64,000 nucleotides of DNA from Thermothelomyces thermophilus ATCC 42464. Its lineage: Eukaryota; Ascomycota; Sordariomycetes; Sordariales; Chaetomiaceae. The stretch's first letter is position 1, and every line of letters starts with the position of its first letter. The stretch is taken from assembly GCF_000226095.1 (NCBI RefSeq), contig NC_016476.1, positions 2,232,001 through 2,296,000 on the forward strand, read 5' to 3'. The notes under the pieces are model-generated. The model was not told the origin of the DNA, searched no databases, and was given only the letters and a program-made list of their open reading frames with translations. The position numbers and the translations under genes are program-made. This document shows, one piece after another, positions 27,088 through 39,806 of this stretch.

Positions 27088-28220
27088 TCTGCCTTTGGAG
27101 AGATGGTTGCCTAAGTCCCGGTTGTTTCTCGGTAAGGAGAAACCACAGCATCTCTACCTTAAGAAATTTGATGGAACCACTCAGGTTTTTTGCACGCACT
27201 TCACACAGGGTAGCGCATGGGTCAGTGCCGAATCATCGTTCCATCTGCACGATAAGCTGTTTATACGCCGATTACGAGCAAGCCGTTGCGTTCAAGCAGA
27301 ACATTATATTTCCAGAAGCGCCCTTCGAATTCGACAACCAAAACTCATCCCGGCGCAGAGCCGAATAGGCGACAGGCGTAATAGAGGGCATTTCAGCGAT
27401 GTATGATGGCTCTAGTCCCGTTCACCAAGTCAACGCGAACAATGGCGCATGACGTCCCACAATCGGGGCCTGAGTCTCCCTCGCACACGCCTTTATTAAC
27501 CCACATGATCTCCGAGCTAGCTGCTTTGACCACTTCTAAAACATTGCGCCAACGAGCTTTGGGCTAGCGGTCTAGTAGTGGCCTCGCTTGCGACACGGAA
27601 CGCGACGAAAAGGAGGGTATCGAGACCCGAGGCCCCTCTTTTCTCTGTTGAAACGCGGCGAACTGGTTGAAACTCGCGATCGGGGCTCGTGGCCAGGTGA
27701 TTGGCTCGTGATTCGTCCCCAGGTCGCTGACGGAACAACGCCGCGCCCATGGGGCAAGGTGACCATCCCGATATTTTTCTGGTCCGTTGATGATCCGTCG
27801 TCTTCCCTCCAATAGCGCATTTTTAAGCACACAAAGAGCCGCTCACATATCCCCCATAATAGCGAAGAAGGCAGGTCCTTGCGAAGGCGGCCTCTAACCT
27901 CGCCGCCATATTTTTGTGGAGCCCCGTCGATTCGTCCCTTATCGGCCTATAGCTGCGCCTTATCAGCTGCCTTTGTAGTGGCGCCCGGCCCGCTGATCGG
28001 CCCCATCACAGAGAGTCCGCTGTCGTTTAAGTCGGCGGCGGTCATGGGCTCTCGACCGCCATCTTGACTGAACTTGTCTTCTAAGCAGCATCCTGCCCCG
28101 TTCCGCGAAGGTCCCACCTTAGGACATCGACCAGATCAGACACGAAAGGATTCTCCATCGACGGTATCCTGTTCTGCTTGGCACTCATCAGCACCGACGA
28201 CGGCTCCGAGAGCTCCAGCC
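20821..28220. other. 7.4 kb intergenic region upstream of csp-2
   Basis: I find no supported gene. It should hold the csp-2 promoter and 5' leader and the promoter of the oxysterol-binding protein gene. Items seen: a GGTACC-rich stretch at about 21,745-21,815; an 18 bp repeat (GTGCCCTAGCGTATGTAC) at 22,452-22,469 and 25,279-25,296; TACGGAGTA at 23,952-23,960 and 24,142-24,150; a C11A20 tract at 24,211-24,241; ATGT/ACAT microsatellites near 24,760-24,805 and 25,365-25,385; and an A41 tract at 27,045-27,085. Confidence 0.6.
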
Positions 28221-29948
28221 ATGTGGGCATTCTCATCATCCACCTCCACCGCTCCGGCGGCGCCCTCTCCGGATGGCCCCGCGACAGACGAGCCCCAGAA
28301 CGAAGGATCAAAGCTGAAAACATTTATCTCAATTCTAAGAAAGTAAGGATAGTTCTTGGGTGTGTCTGTTCTCTATCCCAGACGCAGCAAATGGAAGCCG
28401 GTGATACTCGAGTGAGACACGGGCCGCCAAGCATGCATCACCGCCCCTTCATGTGATGGTCTCGCTTGCTAACGTTCAAACCTTTGCAGATTCGTTGGAG
28501 TGTCCGACCTCGCTTCTGTTCGGTTCTCCCTGCCATCACAACTCCTCGAGCCAACACCAAACCTGGAATACTGGAACTACCTTGACTCCCCAAATGCCTT
28601 TGTCGCCATTGGGACGGCAGACGATCCGGTAGACCGCATGCTAGAAGTGCTGCGTTTCTGGTTCACAAAGGATTTGAAATATGCAAAAGGGAAGCCTTGC
28701 AAACCGTACAACTCTTGTCTCGGCGAGTTCTTCAGGGTAGGTAGAGGTCGGCACGAGGGCGACCGCTCGACTTCATTGCGAAAGGAGGAGACGGGGGAAG
28801 AAAGTTGCTGATGGAATAACCTGGTCAGTGCAATTGGGAAACCGAGGATGATGCTCCCAGAATCGACACAAGCGCGTTCCGGAGGAACAACGGTAGCGCC
28901 CCCGGCAGCAGCGCGTCTAGCACGAAGTCGGCAAAGCTCTCCGTACCTGCTGGGCTCGGGTCCGGTGATTCTCGCGGCGCCTCGAGCGTGTCGGTTCCGC
29001 AGTCGGCGAAAAACCCGACCAAGCCGGTCCGAGTTTCATATCTCACGGAACAGACCTCGCATCATCCACCGGTCAGCGCATTCTACATCAGCTGTCCCGA
29101 AAAGGGACTGCATGCAAAAGGTTTTGATCAGATCACGGCCAAGTTTACCGGCACCTCGATCAAAGTGATGCCGGGAGAGCACAACCTCGGCATTTTCATC
29201 ACCGTGGAGCGGCGCGACCACGAGACGTACCAGCTCACACACCCGGCCGCGCATCTGGGCGGCATCCTCAGGGGCGCTCTGAGTGTGAGTGTTGGCGATA
29301 TGGCGTACATCACTTGCCCCGAGACGAAGCTCAAGGCGATTCTGCGCTATTACGACGACGGCTGGCTCGGTCGCACAACGAACAAGGTGGAAGGTATCAT
29401 CTTCCGGTATGATCCAGAAAATGATGACAAGCGGCAGATCCAAGACGTCCCGGAGGAGGAGGTCCTGGTGAGGTTGGGTGGACCATGGAAGGAGAAGATT
29501 GTCTTCACACTTGGACCCAAGCCTTTGGTGAGCACCTCCGCCCCAGCTCATGGCAGGGCCACAACGCTAACCGAGAACTGAAATTTTCCAGAACTCTCAC
29601 CCGCCAGAGGACCAGATCACCATTGTGGACATCGCTCCGCTAAACGTAGCGCCCAAGGTGCTCCCACCACCGGAGAAACAGCTTCCCCATGAGTCATTGC
29701 AGCTCTGGGGCGAAGTCACCAAGGCCATTCTCGCCAAGCAGTTCTCGCGAGCGACAACGTTAAAACAAGAGCTGGAGGAAGCCCAGCGCGAGAAAGCGCG
29801 CGAAAGAGAAAGGAAAGGAGAGACCTGGAAGCCCGTCTTCTTTGAGCAGGCGACGGACAAGGCCGGCAAGCCCTCGTTGACAGATAAGGGCAGGGAGGTG
29901 CTCAACCGGGCGCAAAGAGGGGACTGGAGTATGGACGGCATCCTCTAA
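28221..29948 (+). CDS. Oxysterol-binding protein (OSBP/Osh family, no PH domain)
   Basis: This is a lipid-transfer protein of the OSBP-related family, which moves sterols or phosphoinositides between membranes. Exons are 28221-28342, 28490-28736, 28829-29527 and 29592-29948, giving 474 residues. Introns of 147, 92 and 64 bp have GT-AG ends, with GCTAAC branch sites visible in the first and third. The family fingerprint EQTSHHPP is at about residues 197-204. The lid and N-terminal core (FVGVSDLASVRFSLPSQLLE) and the C-terminal helices with an acidic/basic coiled stretch are present. Length suits the short Osh proteins that consist of the lipid-binding domain alone. The start is the first in-frame ATG after an upstream stop. 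It gives about 30 residues before the conserved KLKTFI motif, as in related fungal proteins, but a further upstream exon cannot be excluded. Confidence 0.88.
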
Positions 29949-30751
29949 CAAAGATGTCACTTTAGTCAATGGCTGCTGCGGGAGATGGCAAGATGCATGA
30001 GATATCAGGTTGGTTTCATTCCGATCGGGATAGACAATAATAGAGCTGGGTTTTGGCGTCGTAGATTCGTTAGGTCTCGCCTTTGACAGGATCGGGTGGG
30101 TATGATTTGTTTGGGGCTTGGGATGGCGGTCGGAGAAGTACATCGTTGACACAAATCGTCGACGCGTCGATTGTACCTTGGGATCAAGAGAAGTGGGTTC
30201 CGTCGGCAGACAACAACACAATCAGTTGGCAAAGGCGTTCAAGCCTTTAGGGTATTCGATGATACCTCCCTGTGCCAGGATACGCATGTTTCGAGATCAT
30301 CTGATACCAACATACAAGACATCAAATGAATTGCCGGATGGACTGCGACGCGTCTTGAGGAGAGGCCCTTGAAACATGGTTTTGCTCTCTGACAACGGGT
30401 CCTTTCATCATGATGTCTCAAAAAGTCTGAGAGGCATTGTGTTAGGGCAAACGGAAGACTTGTGAGTCTGGCGCTGGTGGCATGCTCAGGAATGATTCCG
30501 AGAATTCCAGTTAACTATGGAGGAAGGCTTTGACTCGAATTGATCAGCTCCCAAATATGTGGACAATAAGCAGTGGACGAAAGACGAGTATTGTCTGCAC
30601 TCTCGGAGTTTTCTGGAGAGATGAAGCCCGGCTTCTACTAGGCAGCCTAAGATGGCCCCCACTCAAGTGGTGGTTGCTTCGTAAGGCGGGTACTTTATCA
30701 ACGTTATCGGAGCCGCTAAGCCACATTTCGACACGCTGCGTCGAGTGCAAC

Positions 30752-30793
<42 letters not shown>

Positions 30794-31281
30794 CGGAAAA
30801 AACGGGACACGAAGTGTAAGGAAAATTAGGAACAGCATGCGCGGTAAACACGACACAAGGATTGTCTCCAACTTGTAAGGTTTCCCGGAAACATATTCTG
30901 GACTGTACATACATCAAGTTTGTCGGACCGCGTAGTTGGAGCCTTTGGCCCTGCCCGAACCCACCGGGCCGCCAAGCAAATCGCCTTGCTCAGTGAACCC
31001 CTAAACTCAACCTGTACTGTACGGACGTACGGTACAATACAATCCCGGGAAAGCCAAGCCAAGCCGAAGAATCTCGCCAACCTTCGCGCGACCTCATCCA
31101 CATTCCGAACCGGGCCCTATATCCATCGAAACGAGCGGGCGCCAGGACAAGCTGCCACAAGTGTCAGGTTATTTTATTCTTCTCTAGCGACGTCCCGCGA
31201 CAGGAACTACAGAAAACAACAAGGGCGAAAGGAAATTAAGGGGAACAAAGAAAGAACACAGCACATAACCAGTCGATAGCC
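29949..31281. other. Intergenic between OSBP gene and VPS74
   Basis: No gene seen. It contains an A37 tract at 30,753-30,789 and GTAC-rich sequence near 31,010-31,045. It should carry the OSBP 3' UTR and the VPS74 promoter. Confidence 0.6.
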
Positions 31282-32646
31282 ATGGCGACCACCACGTCGG
31301 GCCTGACGCGGCGCAGAGGCGGAGGGGGCGGAGGAGGAGGTTTCGGAGACGGGGAAACCACCGGCGGCATCGGCTCGCGGACCAATTCGTCGGCCAACGT
31401 CCGGGACACGAGCGGCGGGCCCGAGACGAGCTACGAGAACGGCGAGAACGGCCACCGGATCGCCTTCGACCCGCGCGACATCAGCGAGAGCGCCGAGCGC
31501 AGCAAGCAGCCCAAGCTCACCCTCATGGAGGAAGTGTTGCTTCTGGGGCTGAAGGATAAGCAGGTTTGTCCCCCGCCCTCTTTTTCTTCTTCGGTCTTGT
31601 TTTTCTTCTCTCCTTGTCTCGGCCCGCTCCCCGCCCTCAAAGCAGGGTCTTGTTGGTATTGGTAGCAGTTGGGGAGAGGAAAAGGCACATGTGCATGACT
31701 GACGGGGCGGTGCGCGCAAACAGGGCTATCTGTCCTTCTGGAACGATAACATCTCGTACGCACTGCGCGGGTGCATCGTCCTTGAACTCGCCTTCCGCGG
31801 CCGCATAGCCATGCAGAAGACGCCCTCAAGGCGGAGCTTCCCGCTGCCCGACCGCATCATCGAGGTCATCGACGACACCCTGACTGGCGAGGTCTTGCTG
31901 GACGAGGCCCTCAAGATGATGAAGACGAGCGAGAAGATGAGCGTCAGCAGCTGGATCGACCTGATGAGCGGTACGCCGTGTGCAAACTGTGATCCCACGA
32001 GCTAGGAGGTGACTGACATGCGGCTTCTTGGGACGCACAGGCGAGACATGGAACCTCATGAAGATCGGCTACCAGCTCAAACAGGTGCGCGAGCGGTTGG
32101 CCAAGGGCTTGGTAGACAAGGGCATCTTGCGGACCGAGAAGCGCAACTTCCTCCTCTTCGACATGGCGACGCACCCAGTGGTCGATAGCGGCGCCAAAGA
32201 GGAGATCCGCCGGCGCGTCCGCAACGTGCTGACGCAGCGCACCGTCGTGCTTAACAGCTCGCAGTGGCTCCCAGAAGGCCTCGAGTTCCGCTATCTGCGC
32301 ACCGTGGCCATGGTCTGCGCCGCCTACGCGGCTAACGTCCTCGAAAACGCGCTATCGACCCTCGGCCACGAGGCCCGCGAGAAGGCCTTCAACCAGACCG
32401 ACGAGCTGCTTGCCGACTACAGCCAGTGGCCTTTTGGGCGCAAGGCAACCGGTAATGACATCGGGGAAAACCTCCCCCAGGTTATTGGCGAGGTGCGACG
32501 ACCCAACCCACTTCCCCGCCTGCCCGGGCCATTCCAAATTACTAACACCTCGGTAGGAAGTCAGCAAGGCGCATGACAAGGAGCTTCAGCTCGAAGTCGT
32601 CGCCGCCTGTCTGTGCGTCTTCACCCAACTGGATTCTCTTCTCTAA
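31282..32646 (+). CDS. VPS74: Vps74/GOLPH3 Golgi phosphoprotein
   Basis: This is a peripheral Golgi protein of the GPP34 family. It binds PI4P and the tails of glycosyltransferases to keep them in the Golgi. Exons are 31282-31563, 31724-31970, 32041-32492 and 32557-32646, giving 356 residues, the usual family size. Introns of 160, 70 and 64 bp have GT-AG ends; the last has a clear ACTAAC branch site and the others GACTGAC. The first ~80 residues are a Gly/Ser-rich, Arg-containing tail (eight consecutive Gly). The GPP34 domain starts at [19 protein letters not shown]. It contains the FWND...[14 protein letters not shown] segment that supplies PI4P-contacting Trp and Arg in yeast Vps74, and it ends with the conserved hydrophobic C-terminus. 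All parts appear intact. Confidence 0.95.
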
Positions 32647-33929
32647 TACTGCGCGGGTTGCCGCTGCCGGTGCCTCCTCCACCGTCGATACGAGTCTCCC
32701 TGTTGCGCGACTATACTCCAGGACGCGATAGACGTACCGCCGTTCCTTTCTTTTTTTCATTTCACCGGAAAGCCCGCTCTACCCGTCCCTCTTGACGTTC
32801 GCAACCCCCCTTTGGCAAAAAATACGGATCTAGTCAACGAACGGTACCGATCATTCCAAATCAACATCCTTGGTCCAGGGACAGAGCGACGGATGGAAGG
32901 TGATCTATATTACAAGGAAAACCAGGGCGCAAGACTAAAACAGGGACGGAGGAAACGGCAACGGTGTACGTGGATCAAATTGGTGCGAGGACAACGGGGG
33001 CAGAGAGAATTCAAGGGTTTGCAATAGAGGGAGTTGGGTCTCGGCACGCGGTACCGGATGCGAGCGACTGGGGAGGGACTGAGCGGACGAAGGGTCGGTC
33101 CAATTTTCGTGCAGCAGGGGGAAGGATCACTGTTTCTTTGGGCCGCTGACGGCTCGGCTTGATCAAGCAGTCAATGGCGTATAGAGGGGTGGGTGGTGGG
33201 AACAAGGGACTCGGGATGCCTGATCAGATCGGACAAACTTGTCCGGCTTGCGTCTGTGCAATGCGTTCTCCATGGCCTCGCGTATTTTTGGGAAGAAGGG
33301 GACACGACGATGGGGGCGGAGGGAGGGGAGGTCGAGTCCGCTATATGCCGGACTCTTCCCCGCGAGTGTATCTGGCAGGGATCCTTGAGATGCCCAGATA
33401 TCTTTCTTTGGTTTTTCACTTTCTCTATCTTTTGGGAGGGGGCCGCTCTTGCGTGTTTCTTGGGAAACGGAGCAAAAGGGAGTCTGTTTCTTGTTTTCTC
33501 TTTTACTATGATTTCCAGATTTCTTCTACCTTGATTCATTTTCATTTCGTACAAAATAATTGATGGTGTGTTATGACTCCAATGTGTAGCTCATTCGTAG
33601 AGGTCGTCACTTACTGACCGGGAAATAGACTCGATACTTGGATGATCACCTTATGTTTCCACGTGCTGATGGCCTCAATAAACATGGTGATATGGATGCT
33701 GCATCTCTGTGTGAATGACTACTACTGCTCATAATCAGCCCACAGAGGGATATTTTCCTAACTACCTTGACTCCAAGGATAGCATATGCCGCCCAACAAA
33801 CCTAGGTACATGAATCAAGCCCAAGCACAGTTACTTACGATGCATCCCGTGCACAAAGAACGCCACAACACCGTAACATACGAAGCAGAGACCCACCGCC
33901 CGAACTGCTACCTTTCAGTACTCCTCTCT
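32647..33929. other. Convergent intergenic region VPS74/SURF6
   Basis: Two genes converge here, so it should hold two 3' UTRs. No coding region or RNA gene is recognised. Confidence 0.6.
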
Positions 33930-35819
33930 TCACTTCCTGCCCCCGCCAAAACCACCCTCGAACCCAGGACGATTCTTCTTCCTGGTCTGCACGCCTTTGT
34001 TCTTCTTGCCAGCCTTGCGGGCAAGTTTCTCTTCACGGCGCTTGCGGATGTTCTCCTCGCGCTTGCGCTGGCGCTCTTGGATGGCCGCCTTGACGCTCTC
34101 GGTGCGCTCCTTCCACTCGCGCTCCGACTTCTTCTTGGCCTTTTCCTTGCGCTTGAGCGCCTTCTTGAGCAGCGACTCGTTGTCATGCACCTTCTCGCCC
34201 TCGGCCCGCCTTCGCGCCGCCAGCCACGTCTCTTTCTCGAGCACCTCCTTGCGCTTATTCTCGTCCATGTTCGCGATGCGCTTCTTCTGCGCCTCCAGCT
34301 TGAGCAGCGCCGTCTTAGGGTCGGAGGGTCCCTTCTTCTTAGCGCTGCCAGGAGTCTTCTCGTAGCTCAAGTCGTGCGATAGCTGCGTCCCATCGGAGAA
34401 AGCAAGGCGGCCGAAGGCAAAGTGGTTTGCGTTGCGGTCATCTTCTTGTTCGAAGAGCGGGCTGAGGCCGGGGGAGTTGCGTGCGCTGTTCAGGGCTTGC
34501 TCCCGTTTCCGCTCTTCCTCCTCCTTGGCCAACCGGCGCATCTCCTGCTTGTGCGCCTTGCGTTGTGCCTGCTTCTGCCGCCGGGCTTCAATCAAGTCTT
34601 GCCTTGTCCGGATTGGTTTGCCTTCGGAGTCGGCGGCCTTGCGGGCAGCACGCAGGGCGATCAACTTGGCCTCTAGGCGAGCGCGAAGCGCCGTGGTGTC
34701 GGCGGGGATCTTGAGGTATTTGGGTTTTTCTGACGGCGGAACTGCTGAGGATATTGAGGTCGTGGTGCTGGCAGGTTCGGCGGAAGCGTTCTTGGGTGTA
34801 TCAAAGACAGGAGAATCCGGCGCAGAATCTGCCGAAGTGTCTTCATTCTCGTTTCCGAGACCAGATATGTCGATGGGTGCCATGTCCACGTCATCGCTGG
34901 CGGCTTCAGCGGAGTCTTGCGCGGGTTCTTCGTCTTGGTCGCCTGCGGGCTTTTCGCTGTGCTCGACCTCTTCGGCAGGCTCGGTCTCGGCTTTTCTGGT
35001 TTTCTCCGCCTTCTCGGGCTTGGCTCCCTTCTTGGAGTTCTCCTCTTTCATCTTTTTGGCTTCCTCCTCTTTCACCCTCTTGGCTTCCTCCTGTTTCTGC
35101 TTCTTTGCCACCTTCTTCTCCTCCTTGGCCTTCTGTCGTTTACTGAGAGTCGACTCGCCAGCTTGCTGCTCCGGTTCCTCGACAGCCTTCTCCCTGTTTG
35201 GCACCTCGCCATTTGCCTTTTTAACACTCTCATCATCTTTCTCCTCTTCGTCTAATTTCAGCTTCTTCTTCTTCAGCCCCTCTCCGGGCTTCTCCTTTTC
35301 AATGCCAGGGATGTCGCTGTCGTCATCATCGTCTTGATCAGATCCAGATCCGCTCTCGTCCTCAGATTCCATCTCGCGCAGTTTGCGCTTGTTCCGTGCT
35401 CGTTCATCCAGAACCTCCTTCGCGTTGCGGTTGAGTTCGCTGTCTGGGTCAAGCTTTCCCCTCTTTGCGGCCCTGGCTTGGTCCTTAGTCTGCTTTTTTT
35501 TCCTCCATTGATCCTGTCATGACGGATTGGGCATATCAGCAATCGTCTTGCGCGGGAACATTGCAATTACAAGGCCGGTGGGAACATGGAGGAGAGCCGA
35601 AGCACTGCGGGCACGAGGGAAGCTAGACAGCGAAACAACGTACACTTGTGTCCTCCCCGTAGTACATCTTGGCCGGAATCAGAGAGAGGAGGCCGTCAAA
35701 GGCCTTTGCATGGTCGCGCAGGCGTTCCTGATGCGGGTAGACAAGGGTCAGTCTGCGAACCCTTTGGGCTTCGACAATGCGATGCACTGGGCGCTTACCT
35801 GCAGCGCTGTGTCCGCCAT
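33930..35819 (-). CDS. SURF6: SURF6/Rrp14-family nucleolar protein
   Basis: This is a ribosome-biogenesis factor of the surfeit-6 family (yeast Rrp14), acting in the nucleolus on pre-60S and pre-40S particles. Exons are 35819-35799, 35727-35644 and 35513-33930, giving 562 residues. The first exon encodes only seven residues (MADTALQ). The second encodes the conserved N-terminal motif ERLRDHAKAFDGLLSLIPAK with MYYGED. Introns of 71 and 130 bp keep frame. After a highly charged acidic middle, the SURF6 domain occupies roughly residues 300-550 (RARLEAKLIALRAARKA, then long Lys/Arg-rich helices), and the tail ends in GFEGGFGGGRK. An annotation starting at the ATG at 35372 would drop the conserved N-terminus. 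It is tail-to-tail with VPS74 and head-to-tail with EXO1. Confidence 0.93.
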
Positions 35820-36530
35820 ACTGTGCCTTTTTTGCTTGGATTGACAAGAATGATGCCCTCCAAGATTGTTGTGTCGATAAGCTTCCCATGCAGTGGGTAG
35901 CCTTGTCGAACACGCGCGCTGGCCTCGAAGAGATTTAACGAGGCGGGACGACGGCGGCTGGATTTTATCGCCGGCGAAATTTTGGGCTGATGTGGAGTTC
36001 TGGCGCTGCCCCACTCATTGCTGCAGCTCGGGGTACTGCCGGGCGGTGAGCTTGATTGAGGCGCAGGCGACAATAACTAAGCACAATTGGGTAGAGAGGG
36101 AGGATGACAGGACAAACAGCAACGAGACAAAAGGTTGAAATCTGAAAGCGACCCATTCGGACAATGGACTCAATGATATTCATGATTCCTATTGTTCAAT
36201 GCTTAGGCCTGTGGCCTAGGAGGCAAGGACTTGCTCACACCTCGGCCGGGTTTGAAGGATATATCGATTCCGCGATACCAGCGACCTGACTGAGCGCCTC
36301 CACTAAACAACCGACAACAGCCATGACCAAGAAGACCGAGCTGATCGGACATGACAGCACATATAACGGCACACTAAAGATACACAGCCTCCAGACCCCA
36401 AAACGCCGCCGCCCTCCGTATGTAAAAGAACGGGCCAAAACGCCAACGCTATGCACTGTTCCCACGCTTGTCAACCAGTTGTGAAACCCCGGCTCAACCA
36501 TCCCACTACCCCAGCAAGATAACAGAGGGA
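35820..36530. other. Intergenic between EXO1 and SURF6
   Basis: Both neighbours are on the minus strand; this should hold the SURF6 promoter and the EXO1 3' UTR. Nothing else is recognised. Confidence 0.6.
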
Positions 36531-38925
36531 TCAAGAATATAAAAACTTCGTCAAGTTTAGCCGTCTGACAGCGCTCGAGGACATTGGTTCATCCCCCACA
36601 TCATCATCATCCTCGCCGTCACTATCAGGGATGATTTGGTCCTCGCTGCCCAAGGGCTTGTTTAGCGCCTCCACCTCCTCAACATCGACTCTCGGCAACG
36701 GGACGAATGCTGGGTTTACAGGCAACGAGTCGAATTTGTTCGACCTGTCGCCGGACGAAACAATCCCCGGGGTTGGGGGCGTCGACTGGAATCTGTCGCG
36801 CTGCAACGCCCTGGCCCCGATACGCTGCAAGGGGGTCGGCATGGGGGTTTGCGTGTTCCTCGGGCCGGTACACTTCGGAGTCGCTGTCTGTTGTATGCTG
36901 GACGCCGGCGTAGGAAGCCCGTGAATGACCCGGGTGCGCGCGTGTCCTGTGCCATACGAAAATTCTTTGAGAAGCTCCCCCAGAGGCGTCATTGATGCCG
37001 AGCGGCTGTCATCGTTACACTCCTTCGCCGGTCCTTGTTGAGTGGGAGAGGAAGCGGGTACTTCGACTTCATGCTCGGCATGATCCTCGCAGCCCTCGAT
37101 TGGCGATTCAGCGGCGGGAACCTCGTCCGTCTGCTTCTTGGGGGAGGGCTCGTGGAATATAACAATGTCGTCGGTGGGTTTGGGCGGCTTCTCAGACCGC
37201 CAAGAATGATCCGGAAGACTTCGGAAGGCCTCCTCGATTGAGTCGTCCGACATCAGCAATTTGTCCGCCTTCTTCTTGGCCGATTTGTTCGGCTTCGTTG
37301 AGGAGAAGAATTTGCTCTTCTCCGGGGTCCCATCGGCGCTTTCATCGAACGTCTGTTCGTCACATAGACGGGCTTTCTTTGGCGGCCGACTCGAAGCGGT
37401 TGGGTCCTGGTAGACTTGAATGACCGGGCCGGTCGTTCGACGGCGATTTTCCGAAGACTCGAACACGTCCAGGCCGAGGAGCTTCGAGATGGGTTCAGTC
37501 TTGCGACGAAGAGGCCGAGCATTGCTAGTGTACGGCCGAGGTGTGCTCTCCAAGGCTTCCTCTGCCCCCTCAACGTACGGTCTAGGGAGCGGGAACACGA
37601 TCGGGCGAGGCCTTTCCTCCGCGGTTGTACTGCTGTTGTGGTTGGGATCAACGGCGAAGCAATTGGGATCCATTTCACCGAGAGGAATCCGGCGGTCACT
37701 CCTGTCTTTGAAGTATTCGCTGATCGGCTTCCCAAGAGTTCTCGGCGGTCCACTGGCTGGGGCGAGAGCTTGGCTGATCCTCCGTTTACCAGGCGAGCGC
37801 GGAACAACGATGCGCTCTTTGGTAATGGGGTTAACATCGCCAATGGCAATGGACCTAGCAAGCTCCGTCTCGACTGGTGCACCAATGAAGCGCATCTCGT
37901 CTGGGTTGGATGAAGGGTCCAACTCGGTCAAGAAAACAATGTCTTGTTTCTTGGGACAGAATACCCGTTGGTGGAGAAATGTGAGCTCGGCTTGCTTGAA
38001 ATCTTCGAGGTAGGAGTCGGGGATCTGGTGTTTTCCATCGAAGCGCAGCATTTTTATGATGCGTTCCGGGGTTTTGTGCTTCCGAACCAGACGATATGCC
38101 GTCTTCAAACCGATGTTGCTGACGCCGTCCAGGTAGTCACAGCCGCTGAGGATGGCCATATGCCGAAACTCGCGGTCTGTCCAACCGGTAAGGGAGATCT
38201 CGCGGACAGCACAGAAGTCTCTCCGGTTGATCTCAACGCACTGCCCGTGCTGGTCCAATTTCGTCAAGAGGCGCTTGGCACCAAACACCAGCAAGTCGGA
38301 ATCTTCGGAAACGATGCCGCTGATTAGGCCTTGGCGTTCGAGGTAGACAAGCTGAGCATCCGCTTCGTATGGGGCGACCACATACGGAACGTCAGCCTTC
38401 TTGAGCTCCTCAATCAGGTGGCGTGCCATTTCCGGGGTGACGTCGATGGCCTTCTGAAGCTCAGAATAAGCCTGTGAGGGCTTGCCAGCCCTGAGAAGCT
38501 CGAGACCGATCCTCTTGCTCTCTTCTCGGCGCTTGGATCGGGCAGCCTCTGTTTTGGCCTTGCTGGGGAGGAAGTCGCCGTCAAAAACTACATACGGGGT
38601 GACGCCAAAATACTTGAACATTCTGACACGATGCATAGCGAAGTCCACATATCTGGACGGGAGTCAGAACCGTGACACGAGAGAGGAATGGGGACCAGAC
38701 TCACTTGCGAGTTGGCTTGCCCTGGGCAAGCTCAATGGCGCAGGCCACAGCGCCGCGGTGGAGCCAGCCATAGCCGTCAACGCCCAAAGTTTCACCGGCG
38801 TACTTCTTGAGCTCGGTGGGACGATGGATGGATTTGAGGAGCGGGAGAAGTCCTTTGGGGAGATTTAGCGGGTGGGTCAGCGGACGAAGACGATGGGAAG
38901 GGTAATTAATACCTGAGATGCCCAT
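36531..38925 (-). CDS. EXO1: Exonuclease 1 (5'-3' exonuclease/flap endonuclease)
   Basis: This nuclear Rad2-family nuclease degrades DNA 5' to 3' in mismatch repair and double-strand-break end resection. Exons are 38925-38913, 38852-38705 and 38652-36531, giving 760 residues. The first exon is 13 nt (ATGGGCATCTCAG), encoding MGIS plus one base of the next codon. Introns are 60 and 52 bp. The N-domain begins MGISGLLPLLKS with the metal-binding Asp in GVDGYGWLHRG. The I-domain carries VVFDGD, YEADAQLVYL, SEDSDLLVFG and GCDYLDG, followed by the helix-hairpin-helix (GVSNIGLKTAYRLV). All expected acidic active-site residues are present. The C-terminal ~400 residues are low-complexity and Ser/Pro-rich, as usual for the regulatory tail. 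It is divergent from TMA16 across 0.9 kb. Confidence 0.95.
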
Positions 38926-39806
38926 CCTGGGCACCCGAGAAAACGACGGCGAAGTATGCTACCGTACTTTTCCGTCGGAGAAGGCTTCGGCACGAGGACA
39001 GCGAATGGCTGCTAGGCGGATGTGAAGACCATGGATTATCACTTCTAGAGGTTGTTTAATGTCTTTCCAGGTGGACCTGCAACCCGGGCGATTGGAGAAA
39101 ATCTCGGGACGCGTGGCCGTGCGCGACGTGTTTGACAGAGCTTGGGACGCGTGCCGAAACGATCTGGGCGGCGGAATGATACGAGACAGCAATGCTTGAC
39201 GGAAAGCCGGCCGAACAAGCAGACAGCAAGTCGAATTGGCGAAAGGCAAGAGAGTTGGATGCTGGGGCCGGGTAGTCGGTCGCCTGGTGTGGATGTTGGC
39301 AATTGCCAATCTTAGCTGTGCTGGTGGACAGTCACCAAATTCACGACCGACTGGTATGCAAGCGCGACCGCGTCGTTCCAAGCTTCGTTTCCCCCGCGAC
39401 GGCCCCACCAACACTGGATTGCCCGGGGGTTGTGCGGGGTGTCTGCGTAGTACCTTACTCAAGTAGGTTCTCGAAACCCGCAATTCTGGTTTGCAAAGTT
39501 CAAATATGTGAGTTACTATGCGGTTTTGCGCTTAAATTGGTAATAGATGCTAGACACTTTACTTAGACCGCACCAGTTTCTTTACTTTTGAGAGTTCGAA
39601 GACATCCAATTTACTGCGTACATACATACAGCCTCCGAACCCCTGCCCACACTTTAAGCTTATCAGCCGCCAAGCCTGCTGTTATCACTTTGCTCCATCA
39701 AAAAATATTCCACGGCTCTGCCTCAAGCCAGTCACAGCCAGTCATCCGGAGCCCAGCAGACAACAAACGGAGGATAGCAGGTCAACCACGGTTCAGATTC
39801 CCGACA
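38926..39806. other. Divergent promoter region EXO1/TMA16
   Basis: No gene seen; it should hold both promoters. GTACATACATAC at about 39,618-39,629 lies roughly 180 bp before the TMA16 start. Confidence 0.55.

Noticed and set aside
30753-30789. A37 tract as a LINE tail
   Set aside because: Same reason: no element body is recognisable next to it.
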